Of a stretch of DNA of 64,000 nt, positions 7,876 through 16,695 are shown one piece after another; within the stretch, counting starts at the first letter, position 1; the number at the start of each line of letters is the position of its first letter. A program made the position numbers and the translations under genes. The notes under the pieces are model-generated. The model ran no database searches. It worked only from the letters and a program-made list of their open reading frames with translations, and was not told the DNA's origin. Origin of the DNA: Streptomyces sp. TSRI0281 (GTDB taxonomy: Bacteria > Actinomycetota > Actinomycetes > Streptomycetales > Streptomycetaceae); contig NZ_LWLE01000037.1 in assembly GCF_001905125.1 (NCBI RefSeq), positions 124,001-188,000 of the forward strand, read 5' to 3'.

Positions 7876-8997
7876 TCAGTCGTCCGGAGTGTGGAGCTCC
7901 CAGACCTGCAGGGCGTCACGGGACTCGGACGGAGTCCACCAGGCGCCGTTGCCCAGCGCGGTCGGCTGCCAGGGGACCGGCGAAGGATAGGTGACCTGCA
8001 CGAGACCGCGCGTCCCCATGGTGTCGACCAGCCAGTGCCGGCCGCGGCCCCACTCCTCGTCGCTCTCGGCGGTCGAGACGATCAGGGTCCTCTCGTCGAC
8101 GAACCCACCTGCCCAATCCCAGCAGACAAGCATCTCGTCGTCATCGCCCGAGGGAGCGTCAGGGTGCCTGGGAACCACTGCCCCCGCGTCCCACTCCAAC
8201 CCTTCCACCACGGCGCCGTGGGAGTCGCGAACGGCGAGCGAGTCCTGATCGTGGGCGACCGTCATGAGCCGCTCACCCGAGGGGCTCACACTCAGCAGGC
8301 ACAGATCGCCCTCCACGTAGTCGACGTCCACCTCTGCCCCGTCCCACCGGCCCCAGCGCAGGGGTGCCCCGTCCTGCCCTTCGCCGATGCTCAGCCCCAT
8401 CTGATGCGGGTCGGTCGGGTGGGCAAGGTGAAGACTGCCGACCGCCGCGGCCTCGGCGTTGACCCGCGCGAGCACTCGGTCGTCTTCGGCGTCGAGCACC
8501 AGCCACTCGTCGGCTGCTTCAGGGCTCGGCCCGCCCTCGGGCAACGGGCCGCGTACGTGCGCCCAGACGAGTCTGCCGTCCGCCGAGAAACCGACCGAGC
8601 CACCGTCCGGGTACCGATGATCCTGGCGATCCGCGTACTCACCGTACGACTCGTGCGTCTCCCGGCACGCGCCGTTCCAGCATCCATGCCGAACCTCCCA
8701 GCGCATCGCACCCGTCGGCTCCACCGCCCGCACGGCATGAACCCCGGCGAAAACAGCGACACTTGCGTCCGGCGCCACCTCCCACGTCCCGTAGAGACGC
8801 GGCCAGGGCGCGGGAAAGGAGACCCTCGCCCCAGGGCGTGCGGCGAAGGCATCGTCCAGAGCCTGGGCCACGATCTCGTCGTCGCTCCGCTGGACAAGCA
8901 TCCTGTGCCCCGACAGCCCTGCGATGTCCGGCGGACCGGCCTGTGACGCGGGCATGAGCGCGGGGACGGTGGCACAGAGCCGGGCACGAACAGACAC
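7876..8997 (-). CDS. hypothetical protein, propeller-like repeats
   Basis: A 373-residue protein of unknown function. I choose the GTG at 8997 because GGAGG lies exactly 6 bp upstream; the open frame extends another 216 bp but without such a signal. The body contains repeated W/D-rich, beta-like segments (RYPDGGSVGFSADGRLVWAH, LCLLSVSPSGERLMTVAHD, GGFVDERTLIVSTAE), the rhythm of a WD40/quinoprotein-type propeller. There is no signal peptide, so it is probably cytoplasmic. No catalytic motif is recognisable. Confidence 0.7.
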   Translation of the reverse strand: MSVRARLCATVPALMPASQAGPPDIAGLSGHRMLVQRSDDEIVAQALDDAFAARPGARVSFPAPWPRLYGTWEVAPDASVAVFAGVHAVRAVEPTGAMRWEVRHGCWNGACRETHESYGEYADRQDHRYPDGGSVGFSADGRLVWAHVRGPLPEGGPSPEAADEWLVLDAEDDRVLARVNAEAAAVGSLHLAHPTDPHQMGLSIGEGQDGAPLRWGRWDGAEVDVDYVEGDLCLLSVSPSGERLMTVAHDQDSLAVRDSHGAVVEGLEWDAGAVVPRHPDAPSGDDDEMLVCWDWAGGFVDERTLIVSTAESDEEWGRGRHWLVDTMGTRGLVQVTYPSPVPWQPTALGNGAWWTPSESRDALQVWELHTPDD

Positions 8998-9345
8998 GCC
9001 AAACCTCCGAGAGCGGTGAAACTCCGCGAACCCTACGGCACACATCAGACACCCGGACGTGCGCCCAAAAATACGGCTACCGTCGGCCACCGGCGGTACG
9101 ACATTGGCGCGTCCGCATGTCCGGACCTGGTGCGCACACCGCAAGACCTGGGTATGTCCCCGGCGTCCCGCAGCACGGTCAGAGGGGGACGACTCCGATC
9201 TCCAACTGGCCAAGCCGGCTCTGTGAGTTACCCCGAACAGTTCGTGACGTGTTCAGCACATAGTCGCCGGGAGGCCCCACACTTCGCCGGGAGCATGAAC
9301 ACGCTCCCCCGCCCGCCCGACCCCTCAAGAAAAGGACCGGCCACC
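8998..9345. promoter_or_regulatory. divergent promoter region with PHO-box-like direct repeat
   Basis: 348 bp separate two divergent genes. The region contains GTTCGTGACGT followed directly by GTTCAGCACAT (9240-9261). These two 11-nt units loosely fit the Streptomyces PHO box, which I recall as G(G/T)TCAYYYR(G/C)G repeats. CGAACAGTTCG at 9234-9244 is also palindromic. The downstream gene encodes a secreted protein with a phytase-like esterase fold, for which phosphate control would make sense. The match is weak. Confidence 0.35.
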
Positions 9346-10746
9346 TTGCATACCCACTGGCGTAGACAAGCCCACATCACCGCCGTCGCCCTGACCTTCC
9401 TCACCCTTGGCCTGTCCGGCGTTCCGGCCTCGGCGCAGGACCGGTCCACGGTGCGGATCAACGAAACCGAGTCGAGCGGCGGCAGCCCGGGGGACTGGGT
9501 CGAGCTCGTCAACACCGGAACCGTCGCAGTCGATGTCTCCGGATGGGTCGTCAAGGACAACGACAACTCCCACTCCTACAAGATCGGCAAGAACACGTCG
9601 ATCGCTCCGGGTGCTTTCCTCGCCCTGGACGTCGACTCCTCGTTCGGCCTGGGCAGCTCGGACTCCGCGAGGTTGTTCCAGGCGGACGGTTCCACGCTGG
9701 TGGACTCCTACACCTGGACCGACCACGCCACCACCACCTTCGGGCGTTGCGGGGACGGCACCGGTGCCTTCACCACCACTTCAGCCCCGACCAAGGGCAC
9801 GGCGAACGCCTGCGGCGGGGGCGGCTCCGACGCCGCGTGGCCGGGTGACGGGGCGGTGACCGTCGCCGATGGCTCGAACGTGTTCGGGGAGAACCTCAGC
9901 GGACTGTCCTTCGAGAGCACGGGCGTGCTCTGGGCGGTACAGAACGGCCCCAGCAAGCTGTACCGGCTGGTCCCCAACGGTACGACGTGGCGCCCCGACC
10001 CGGCAGGCGGCTGGGCATCCGGCAAGAGCCTGCGCTATGCGGGTGGCAGCGGCGAGCCTGACGCCGAGGGTGTGGTCGTCACCCCCGACGGCATGTTCGT
10101 CGCCACCGAGCGCGACAACAGCAAGGGCTCCACCAGCGCGCCGAAGATCCTGCGCTTCGACGCCTCTTCCACGACGTCCTCGCTGAACGCGACCCAGGAG
10201 TGGAACCTCACTTCCGACCTGCCCTCCCTGCCGGCCAACGCCGGCCCCGAAGCCCTCTCGTGGGTCCCGGACACCTTCCTGACCGCGCACGGCTTCCGTG
10301 ACGAGCGCACCGGCGCCACCTACGATCCGGCCGGATACCCCGGCCACGGCAACGGCCTGTTCTTCGTCGGAGTTGAGGCCACCGGCACCATCTACGCCTA
10401 CGCCCTCAATCAGTCCGGCGGCGGGTACACCCGCATCGCCACGGCCACCAGCGGCTTCACCGGCGTGATGGACCTGGAGTTCGAGCCCGCCACCGGACAC
10501 CTGTGGGCCGTCTGCGACGACACCTGCCAGGGCCGCACCTCGACCCTCGACATCAACGCCCAGGGCAAATTCGCCATCACCCACACCTACAACCGCCCCG
10601 CCGGCATGTCCGACTACAACAACGAGGGCTTCGCCATCGCCCCCCACACCACCTGCACGGGCGGCCGCAAACCGGTCATCTGGTCCGACGACAGCAACGA
10701 CGGGGGCCACGCACTGCGCGCCGGAACCCTGAACTGCACCCCCTGA
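9346..10746 (+). CDS. secreted lamin-tail-domain/phytase-esterase-like protein
   Basis: An exported protein of about 466 residues. I choose TTG 9346 because AAAAGGA lies 9 bp upstream; the in-frame ATG at 9295 is possible but poorly spaced. A signal peptide ends near VPASAQD. A lamin-tail-like beta domain follows (VRINETESSGGSPGDWVELV and the W-V-V-K-D core). The larger C-terminal part resembles the esterase-like activity-of-phytase fold: LSFESTGVLWAVQNG, EGVVVTPDGMFVATERDN, MDLEFEPATGHLWAVCDDTC and NNEGFAIAP are its repeated blades. The role is probably extracellular hydrolysis or binding; the substrate is unproven. Confidence 0.8.
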   Translation: MHTHWRRQAHITAVALTFLTLGLSGVPASAQDRSTVRINETESSGGSPGDWVELVNTGTVAVDVSGWVVKDNDNSHSYKIGKNTSIAPGAFLALDVDSSFGLGSSDSARLFQADGSTLVDSYTWTDHATTTFGRCGDGTGAFTTTSAPTKGTANACGGGGSDAAWPGDGAVTVADGSNVFGENLSGLSFESTGVLWAVQNGPSKLYRLVPNGTTWRPDPAGGWASGKSLRYAGGSGEPDAEGVVVTPDGMFVATERDNSKGSTSAPKILRFDASSTTSSLNATQEWNLTSDLPSLPANAGPEALSWVPDTFLTAHGFRDERTGATYDPAGYPGHGNGLFFVGVEATGTIYAYALNQSGGGYTRIATATSGFTGVMDLEFEPATGHLWAVCDDTCQGRTSTLDINAQGKFAITHTYNRPAGMSDYNNEGFAIAPHTTCTGGRKPVIWSDDSNDGGHALRAGTLNCTP

Positions 10747-10781
10747 CACCAGCCACTCGGCCTTGGCGCCGATGGACCCCG

Positions 10782-10816
10782 GCCGGACTCCGGCGGATGA
10801 TCCGCCGGAGTCCGGC
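10782..10816. terminator. perfect 16-bp hairpin terminator
   Basis: A 16-bp perfect stem (10782-10797 and 10801-10816) with a 3-nt loop lies 36 bp after the lamin-tail gene. The stem begins GCCGGACTCCGGCGGA. It is very stable and has no U tract. Confidence 0.8.
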
Positions 10817-10829
10817 AAGCAGAGAAGAG

Positions 10830-10860
10830 GGACCCCGGTCGCCACCCGCCTCCGGGGTCC
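10830..10860. terminator. second hairpin, tandem with the preceding one
   Basis: GGACCCCGG (10830-10838) pairs with CCGGGGTCC (10852-10860) around a 13-nt loop. Another GGACCCCGG copy just before the first hairpin (about 10775) could compete for the same partner. It lies between convergent genes. Confidence 0.6.
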
Positions 10861-10983
10861 GGCCCCTCGGCAGACCTGACCCAAACAGCACCCGCGGCTG
10901 TACCCCCAACGCCCCCGACCGCTCGGTTGGCCGCACACGACGGAAGGCGAGCCGGGCGCGGGGGCGGCGCTCGGCGGAGCCGG

Positions 10984-11430
10984 TCAGGAAGCCGGGACGG
11001 GGCCGCCGGGCCGGAACCGCTCCACCCCGACGATGTGCCGCACCTTGACCGGGCGCACGATCACCGCGACCCGCTGCTCCCCCGGCATGATCCATTCGAA
11101 CCGCTCGCTGCCCAGGTACTTCCGGGCCAGCCGGTCCATGCGGTCCTGTGCCTCCTCGCCCTCGATGAAGCGGGCCACCTCGCCACTGATCTGTACTCGG
11201 TCGAAGGGATCGGTGGCGTCCGCGTGCGAGAGATAGACGCGGGGGTCGCGGCGCAGGTTCTCCTCCTTCACCCGGCCCACGGAGGTGTTGAACGTCAGCT
11301 CCCCCTCCCCCTCAAGATCCACCCACATCGGGCTGACCTGCGGCGCTCCGTCGGCGAACACGGTGCCGACGTACCAGATGTGAGGGGCTTGCAGCCGGGC
11401 ACGGACAGCTTCGTCGAAAGTCGCAGTCAT
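10984..11430 (-). CDS. PPOX-class (pyridoxamine phosphate oxidase-like) flavin/F420-binding protein
   Basis: A 148-residue split-barrel protein. HIWYVGTVFADGAPQVSPMWVD is the typical first strand pair of PPOX-class F420- or FMN-dependent reductases, and PRVYLSHADATDPFDRVQISGEV covers the second half of the barrel. Such actinobacterial proteins usually use F420 to reduce small substrates. The cofactor cannot be decided here. Confidence 0.8.
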   Translation of the reverse strand: MTATFDEAVRARLQAPHIWYVGTVFADGAPQVSPMWVDLEGEGELTFNTSVGRVKEENLRRDPRVYLSHADATDPFDRVQISGEVARFIEGEEAQDRMDRLARKYLGSERFEWIMPGEQRVAVIVRPVKVRHIVGVERFRPGGPVPAS

Positions 11431-11574
11431 CTTCGCAGGCTACCAACCATGATCGGCGGGACGGCCAGGGAAGCCATGGCCTCCGTCCGCTCTGCCCCTA
11501 TGGTCAAAGCCCACCCCTGTCACGTAAGGCTCACTACGCAGTATCACCTATTACCATCCAGAGGGCGGGCGGCG

Positions 11575-12237
11575 ATGCCGGACACCAGGATCAGCGAGCT
11601 CGTGCGGATGTGGATCAACGGCTGGGTCGTCTCCCGCGGCAGCGCGGACCCGATCGACGAGCCGCGGGGGTGGACGATCGGCGTCGGGCAGCCCAAGCAC
11701 GTCGCGCGACACGTGCTGCCGGAGCCCTCCGAGGTCGATGTGCGCAAGATCGTCGCCGCGACGAGCGCGCCCGGCACGTGGCTGAAGCTGTTCGCCGAGG
11801 ATCAGACAGTCCTGCCCTGGGTCGGTCCGGGCCGGCGGTGCGACAGCCCCGGATTCCTGATGACCTGCCACCTGATACCGGAGCGCACTGAGGTGCCGGC
11901 CGGTTACACGCTCACCGGTTGGACCCGTGGCGGCGTCAGCCGAGTACTGGTCCGCACGCGCGCCGGGCACTTCGCCGCCCGTGGACAGATCACCCAGGGA
12001 GGCGCCCATGTCGCGGTCGACCAAGTGGAGACCGCCGCCGAGCACCGGCGCAGGGGCCTCGGCGGCCTGGTGATGCGCACACTGCAGAGCACCGCATACG
12101 AGGCCGGCGCAAGGACTGGCCTCCTGGTCGGCACACCTGAGGGCCGGGCTCTCTACACCTCACTGGGCTGGGCCACGCACTCCCCCATGGCGAGCCTCTG
12201 GTACGAGCCTTCGGATGCCGCCCAGCGAGCTGAATAG
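11575..12237 (+). CDS. GNAT-family N-acetyltransferase
   Basis: A 220-residue protein with a GNAT domain in its C-terminal half. The acetyl-CoA loop is visible as VETAAEHRRRGLGGLVMRTL and the last core strands as GTPEGRALYTSLGWA. The N-terminal 110 residues (W-rich, beginning MPDTRISELVRMWINGW) are not recognised and may bind the substrate. The start was chosen at the ATG after a purine-rich GAGGGCGGGCGGCG stretch. The frame is open far upstream without family resemblance. Confidence 0.8.
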   Translation: MPDTRISELVRMWINGWVVSRGSADPIDEPRGWTIGVGQPKHVARHVLPEPSEVDVRKIVAATSAPGTWLKLFAEDQTVLPWVGPGRRCDSPGFLMTCHLIPERTEVPAGYTLTGWTRGGVSRVLVRTRAGHFAARGQITQGGAHVAVDQVETAAEHRRRGLGGLVMRTLQSTAYEAGARTGLLVGTPEGRALYTSLGWATHSPMASLWYEPSDAAQRAE

Positions 12238-12639
12238 TCACTACTGGCCCCATCTCGCCGGACTCCACCTACGCGGGGGCATCCTGTGGCTCCGCAGCCC
12301 GCACCTCGTCGATGGCGCTCGCACCGTCTGCACGGTCATGCGCCGTCATGCCGCCGAGGTGACCACCGATCTGTCATGGGATCGGGCCTGGTGGCTACAT
12401 CGCCGGGTGGAGCAGCCGGGCGGTGCCCCGACCACGAGAGCCATCTGCGGCCGGCACCCCACGCCCTGGACGAAGCCGCTCACCACGGTGCCGAGCTCGG
12501 TGTCCTTCCCGGCCTCTGCCTTCACGGCTTCGCCTCGGAGGCAAGAGACCAACCTCGCTGTTTCACTTGGGAGCACAGCGGAGTACGCCACTCTCAGCCC
12601 GGTCGCTCCGGCGAGGTCCGCCAGCAAACGTGCTCCGGA
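12238..12639. other. gene-free stretch
   Basis: No coding region with a credible start or recognisable motif was found on either strand. An open frame crosses it on the plus strand but has no family resemblance. It abuts the left copy of a direct repeat. Confidence 0.5.
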
Positions 12640-12757
12640 GAAAGTGCCTTGCTCCAGCGACGACAGAGCCCCTGGGCAAGGCCCATCGCCCCAGCTCAGG
12701 AAGGCGCTTTCGTGGTTCCTCCCCTCTTCCGACCTCATCTCGATCGAAACGGTGAGG
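12640..12757. repeat. left copy of a ~118-bp imperfect direct repeat
   Basis: About three quarters identical to 14577-14693 over its whole length, with a 1-nt length difference. The two copies bracket the RpiR/EamA pair. The first 72 bp form a small inverted-repeat unit, with GAAAGTGCCTT at the left end and AAGGCGCTTTC at 12701-12711. The arrangement suggests a MITE-like or recombination-derived repeat. I recognise no IS family. Confidence 0.65.
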
Positions 12758-13609
12758 TCAGTAGGCGTGGTCGGCCGTGACGTCCGCCGAGAGGTCGAGA
12801 GCTCGTTGGGCGGCCGTGGCGCGTTGGGCCATGAGGGTCTGGGTGAGGGCATCGACAGCGGCGAGGTGGGCGATGCGGCTGGCGGTGGTCTCCAGGCCGA
12901 ACACGAGGTCCTGCCCGCCTGCCACGAGAGTGTGGGTACTGGTTTCACTCAGCGGGGATTGGGCGTAGCTGGTGATGGCGACGACGGTGGCGCCGGCTTC
13001 ACGGGCGCGGCGTGCGGTGTCGACCGTGCTGCGGGTGGCGCCGGTGTGGCTGATCGCCAGGCACACGGCGTCGGCGGGGAGTTGGGCAGCAGCCAGTTGG
13101 GCGGTGAGGGGGTCGGTGGGGGCGTCGACGACGCAGCCCAGGGCGCGCAGGCGGTAGGCGGCGTCGATGGCCACGGCCGCGGAGAGCCCGGCGGCGGTCA
13201 CGACGACATGGGGGGCGGCGTTCAGTGCGGCTGCTGCGGCCTGGAGTTGCGCCGGGGTAAGGGTCGTGGTGAGTCCGTCGAGGGCTTCGTGGGAGGCGCG
13301 CAGGGTGTCGTTGAGGGCGCGTGTTGCGGGGTCGTCGAGGTCGGGTGCGGGGATGCGGGCGGGGACCTGTCGCGCGGCGGCGATCTTCAGCTCCTGGTAG
13401 CCGCGGAACCCCAGGCGCTGGCACGCGCGGACGACGGAGGAGGACGCGGTGCCTGCGAGCTTGGCGACATCGCTGACGCTGAGCGCGACGAGATCGGGGC
13501 CTTGGTCGAGGATCACTTGGGCGACTCGGACCTCGGTCTCGCGGAGCTCCGGGAGCCTCGCACGCAGGTGGGACGTGAGACTGTATCCCGGTGCGGAATT
13601 TTGTTCCAT
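12758..13609 (-). CDS. MurR/RpiR-family transcriptional regulator
   Basis: A 283-residue regulator. The N-terminal RpiR HTH (about 15-85) has the family hallmark TASSSVVRACQRLGFRGYQELK. A SIS sugar-phosphate-binding domain follows (about 110-265; VVTAAGLSAAVAIDAAYRLR and LAISHTGATRSTVDTARRA). The start is the ATG at 13609, and the first operator overlaps it. Its divergent neighbour is an EamA exporter. The predicted effector is a phosphorylated sugar or similar anion bound by the SIS domain. Confidence 0.9.
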   Translation of the reverse strand: MEQNSAPGYSLTSHLRARLPELRETEVRVAQVILDQGPDLVALSVSDVAKLAGTASSSVVRACQRLGFRGYQELKIAAARQVPARIPAPDLDDPATRALNDTLRASHEALDGLTTTLTPAQLQAAAAALNAAPHVVVTAAGLSAAVAIDAAYRLRALGCVVDAPTDPLTAQLAAAQLPADAVCLAISHTGATRSTVDTARRAREAGATVVAITSYAQSPLSETSTHTLVAGGQDLVFGLETTASRIAHLAAVDALTQTLMAQRATAAQRALDLSADVTADHAY

Positions 13610-13638
13610 GTGCTTAGAGTAGCGCGGAATTATATTCC
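13595..13638. promoter_or_regulatory. paired GGAAT-N3-ATTCC-type operators
   Basis: Two 13-bp near-palindromes, GGAATTTTGTTCC (13595-13607) and GGAATTATATTCC (13626-13638), lie 31 bp apart centre to centre, about three helical turns. They are the only AT-rich elements nearby, and the first overlaps the start codon of the RpiR gene. Spacing and position fit cooperative binding by an autoregulated RpiR dimer that also controls the EamA gene. Confidence 0.65.
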
Positions 13639-13672
13639 TCACCTGTTCCTGGCCGTCAGGAGTTCCCTCTCC

Positions 13673-14539
13673 ATGCCCTCTTTCCTGCCCGCGGGCGCCT
13701 TCGTTCCTGCGGCGGTGCTCAGCGCCGCCGTCCTGCATGCCGTGTGGAATGCCATGGCTCACCGCATCCCCGACAAGCTTGTCGGCTTCACGCTGATCAA
13801 CCTCGCCTATACCGGATGCGCGGCCGTCATGGTCTGCTTCGTCCCGTTTCCTCATGCCTCGGCGTGGCCGTTCATCCTGACCTCGGCCGTCCTTGAGGTG
13901 CTCTCACAGCTCTTCCTGCTGCGCGCCTACCAGCTCGGCGACTTCGGTCAGATGTACCCGCTGGCCCGCGGCACTGCTCCGCTGCTGGTCGCTTTCGCCG
14001 CAGTGAGCATCCTGGGCCAGTCCCTGACCGCGGTCGAGACCGCGGGCATCGTGGCCATCTCCGCAGGTCTGACGGGGCTGGCCTTCGCCAACGGGTGGCC
14101 CGGACGCGCCCAGCTGCCCGCGCTGGCCGCAGCGGTGGCCACCGGCGCGGTCATCGCCGCGTACACCGTCATCGACGGCACCGGGGTACGCCACTCGGAG
14201 ACGGTGGCCGGATACATCGCCTGGCTCTTCCTCCTCCAAGGACCGGTCCTGCCACTTCTCGCCCTGGCGCGCCGTGGCCGCTCCCTGCCCGCCCAGCTCC
14301 GGCCAGACCTCGCTGTGGGCCTGCTGGGCGGCACCCTCTCCCTGCTCGCCTACGGACTGGTCATCTGGGCACAAGCCCACGGCGACCTCGCCACGATCGC
14401 CGCCCTGCGCGAGACCAGCATCCTCATTGCCGCGCTCATCGCCACCCTCATGTTCCGTGAACGCTTCGGCCGCCTGCGCCTGGCTGCGAGCGCGGCTGTA
14501 CTGACAGGCATAGCCGTCCTGGAACTCGCCCATCCTTGA
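13673..14539 (+). CDS. EamA/DMT-superfamily transporter
   Basis: A 288-residue polytopic membrane protein with about ten transmembrane helices in two homologous EamA halves. The first half begins AVLHAVWNAMAHRIPDKLVG and the second includes AALRETSILIAALIATLMFRE, which matches the conserved end of EamA repeats. AGGAG lies about 10 bp before the ATG. EamA proteins export metabolites such as amino acids or nucleosides. The divergent RpiR regulator suggests a sugar- or phosphate-linked substrate. Confidence 0.88.
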   Translation: MPSFLPAGAFVPAAVLSAAVLHAVWNAMAHRIPDKLVGFTLINLAYTGCAAVMVCFVPFPHASAWPFILTSAVLEVLSQLFLLRAYQLGDFGQMYPLARGTAPLLVAFAAVSILGQSLTAVETAGIVAISAGLTGLAFANGWPGRAQLPALAAAVATGAVIAAYTVIDGTGVRHSETVAGYIAWLFLLQGPVLPLLALARRGRSLPAQLRPDLAVGLLGGTLSLLAYGLVIWAQAHGDLATIAALRETSILIAALIATLMFRERFGRLRLAASAAVLTGIAVLELAHP

Positions 14540-14576
14540 TGTGGAGCTTGGGGCGAGAACCGATGCCCTGCACGCA

Positions 14577-14693
14577 GAAAGTGCTTTCCGCTTGGACCGA
14601 CAGAACCCCTCGACAAGGCTCATCGTCCCAGCTCAGATGGCACTTTCGTCGTTCCTCCCCGCCTCCGGCCTCATCTCGACCGTAACGGCGAGG
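14577..14693. repeat. right copy of the ~118-bp imperfect direct repeat
   Basis: This is the partner of 12640-12757 in the same orientation. Shared blocks include CCCAGCTCAG and GTTCCTCCCC. Its inner unit is bounded by GAAAGTGC (14577-14584) and GCACTTTC (14640-14647). It starts 37 bp after the EamA stop, so the two copies tightly frame the RpiR/EamA pair. Confidence 0.65.
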
Positions 14694-15159
14694 CCAACCC
14701 CGATAAAGCCGGCGCGACGAGCAGAAACCCATCAGCCTCCTGACGGACGGCCGAGCCGCAAGGTCACCCGATCCACGGCTGGAGCACCAGAGGTGCGGCC
14801 TCCGTGATCGGAGGGCCGGGAAGATACCCTTCATCAGCTCGGACCGGGCCTCAAGCGGTTGCGCGTCGCCCGGAACAGCCATTGATCACATACACAAATG
14901 CGCGTCGGCCGTATCGATCTGCCGATCTTGCCCTTTCGGTCCCTGAAATGGCCCGGATGACTGGTACAGAGGGGCAAGTGCCCACTGCTCCTTTTCGGTG
15001 AAGGTGGTCTTGATCGGATTCGTTGGGTGGTGGTGTACTGCTCGCCGCACCGCCGCGTGAAAGCACGTCAGGCCCGCGTTCCCGTTGGGACCATTGTTTC
15101 GCCTGCGGTGCACGGAAGACGGATCGGCCGGATTCAGGCTGGCCAGATGGGGGAACGTC
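14694..15159. other. gene-free stretch before the amine oxidase operon
   Basis: No credible gene was found. TTGATC (15012-15017) followed 18 bp later by TGTACT (15036-15041) is a possible but weak -35/-10 pair for the downstream operon. Confidence 0.35.
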
Positions 15160-16695
15160 ATGTTCGACGAAAGCTACGCATTCCCGTCCGACCTGCGGGA
15201 GCGGGTGCGAATGGGCGGCGGCTTGGGCCGGGTGGCGGTGATCGGCGCCGGTGTCGCCGGACTTGTGGCGGCCTACGAGTTGCAGCATCGCGGCTACGAC
15301 GTGGTGGTGTACGAGAGGGCGAGCCGGCCTGGCGGCCGGGTCCGCACCCATCGTTTCTGGGACGACACGCACGCGGAGTTGGGTGCGATGCGCATTCCCG
15401 ATAATCATCACTGCGTGTTGCAGTATGTCCACGAGTTCGGTTTGAGAGTTCGCCCATTCATCAACTCGAACCCGGACGCTTACTACCACCTGCGAGGGCG
15501 GAGAGTCCGGATGCGTAACGCGCATCATCTCTATGCGGGTTTCGACTTGCGGAGCAACGAGGAGGAGCCTCCTCTTCTGCTTCTCGACCGCCTGCTGCGA
15601 ACAGTATGGGAAACGCTGAGCTTCGAGCAGCAGCGCCGCGTGCTGCAGGGTCAGTGGGATGATCCGGCTCTCGGCCGACTGGTGTCTGTATCGTTGTGGC
15701 AGTTCGTGCACGAACACATGTCAAAGGATGCCTGGGACTTCGTAGGACATGCCACAGGGCTGGTTCACTACGAGCACTCTTCGCTGCTGGAGGTCCTCGT
15801 CGATCATTTCGGTCTGTTCCACACCACCCAGTTGGAACTGGTTGACGGAATGGATTCCCTGGTGCGCGCTTTCGTGGAGCGACTGGTCCCGAACACGGTC
15901 CGGTTGTCCACCGACATCAGAGAAATCGCTCTGACCGGCCGAGGGGCGTCGGTGCGTGGCCAGCGGATGGGAACGTCGTTCGAGAACGACTTCGACTTCG
16001 TCATCTGTTGCGTCCCCGCTCCCGCACTCGACCGGATCGCGTTCCTGCCCGGCCTGCCCCACCATCAGCGTCAGGCGATCCGGGGTATCAGTTACGCCAG
16101 CAGCTCCAAGAGCCTGCTGCACCTGACGCGCCGCAGGTGGGAGTCGCGCGACGGCCTGTTCGGAGGGGGCAGCTTCACCGATCTCCCGATCCAGCAGTGC
16201 TGGTATCCCTCGGACAACGCCCGCCCCGCTGGTGAGAGTCCCGACGGCCTCACGCCACGCTGGACCGCCCAGGACCCGCAGCGCTCCGAAGCGCCCACGG
16301 CCCTTCTCGGGGCGTACCTCTGGGGGGCCAATGCCAGCCGCTTCGCCGCGATGTCGTCCGACGATCGTGACCGCCTGGTCCTGGACGGTCTGGAACAGCT
16401 CCACCCCGGCATCGCCGAGGACGTCGATGACATCGTCCACTGGAACTGGGGTGAGCAGGCAGGAATGGGCGGTGGTGCCTTCGCACACCTGCGGCCGGGC
16501 GAGCACGGCCGCCATCTCGAAGCGCTCGGCTCTCCGCACCCCGTCGAGGACCCACGCGTCTTCTTCGCCGGTGAGCACCTGTCCGGTGCGCACGCATGGT
16601 GCCAGGGCGCGGCGCAGTCAGCTCTCCATGTCGTCAGCCAACTACTCGGCATGCGGCAGCACGCAGAAGCCGCCGCCCCCGTGGGGGCGGCATGA
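15160..16695 (+). CDS. FAD-dependent amine/L-amino-acid oxidase
   Basis: A 511-residue flavoprotein of the monoamine oxidase/L-amino-acid oxidase family. The Rossmann FAD site is VAVIGAGVAGLVAAYELQHR plus the GG motif RPGGRVRTH. The C-terminal FAD site is RVFFAGEHLSGAHAWCQGAAQSA. The ATG is preceded by GGGGGAA, and the frame upstream lacks family resemblance. It oxidatively deaminates an amine or amino acid to the imine with release of H2O2. Its stop overlaps the start of the glutamate-cysteine-ligase-like gene (ATGA), so the two enzymes are probably made together for one pathway. Confidence 0.87.
   Translation: MFDESYAFPSDLRERVRMGGGLGRVAVIGAGVAGLVAAYELQHRGYDVVVYERASRPGGRVRTHRFWDDTHAELGAMRIPDNHHCVLQYVHEFGLRVRPFINSNPDAYYHLRGRRVRMRNAHHLYAGFDLRSNEEEPPLLLLDRLLRTVWETLSFEQQRRVLQGQWDDPALGRLVSVSLWQFVHEHMSKDAWDFVGHATGLVHYEHSSLLEVLVDHFGLFHTTQLELVDGMDSLVRAFVERLVPNTVRLSTDIREIALTGRGASVRGQRMGTSFENDFDFVICCVPAPALDRIAFLPGLPHHQRQAIRGISYASSSKSLLHLTRRRWESRDGLFGGGSFTDLPIQQCWYPSDNARPAGESPDGLTPRWTAQDPQRSEAPTALLGAYLWGANASRFAAMSSDDRDRLVLDGLEQLHPGIAEDVDDIVHWNWGEQAGMGGGAFAHLRPGEHGRHLEALGSPHPVEDPRVFFAGEHLSGAHAWCQGAAQSALHVVSQLLGMRQHAEAAAPVGAA

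Noticed and set aside
14577..14647. Inverted ends of the direct repeats as a known insertion sequence
   Set aside because: No transposase is present and I do not recognise the ends; only a repeat can be claimed.
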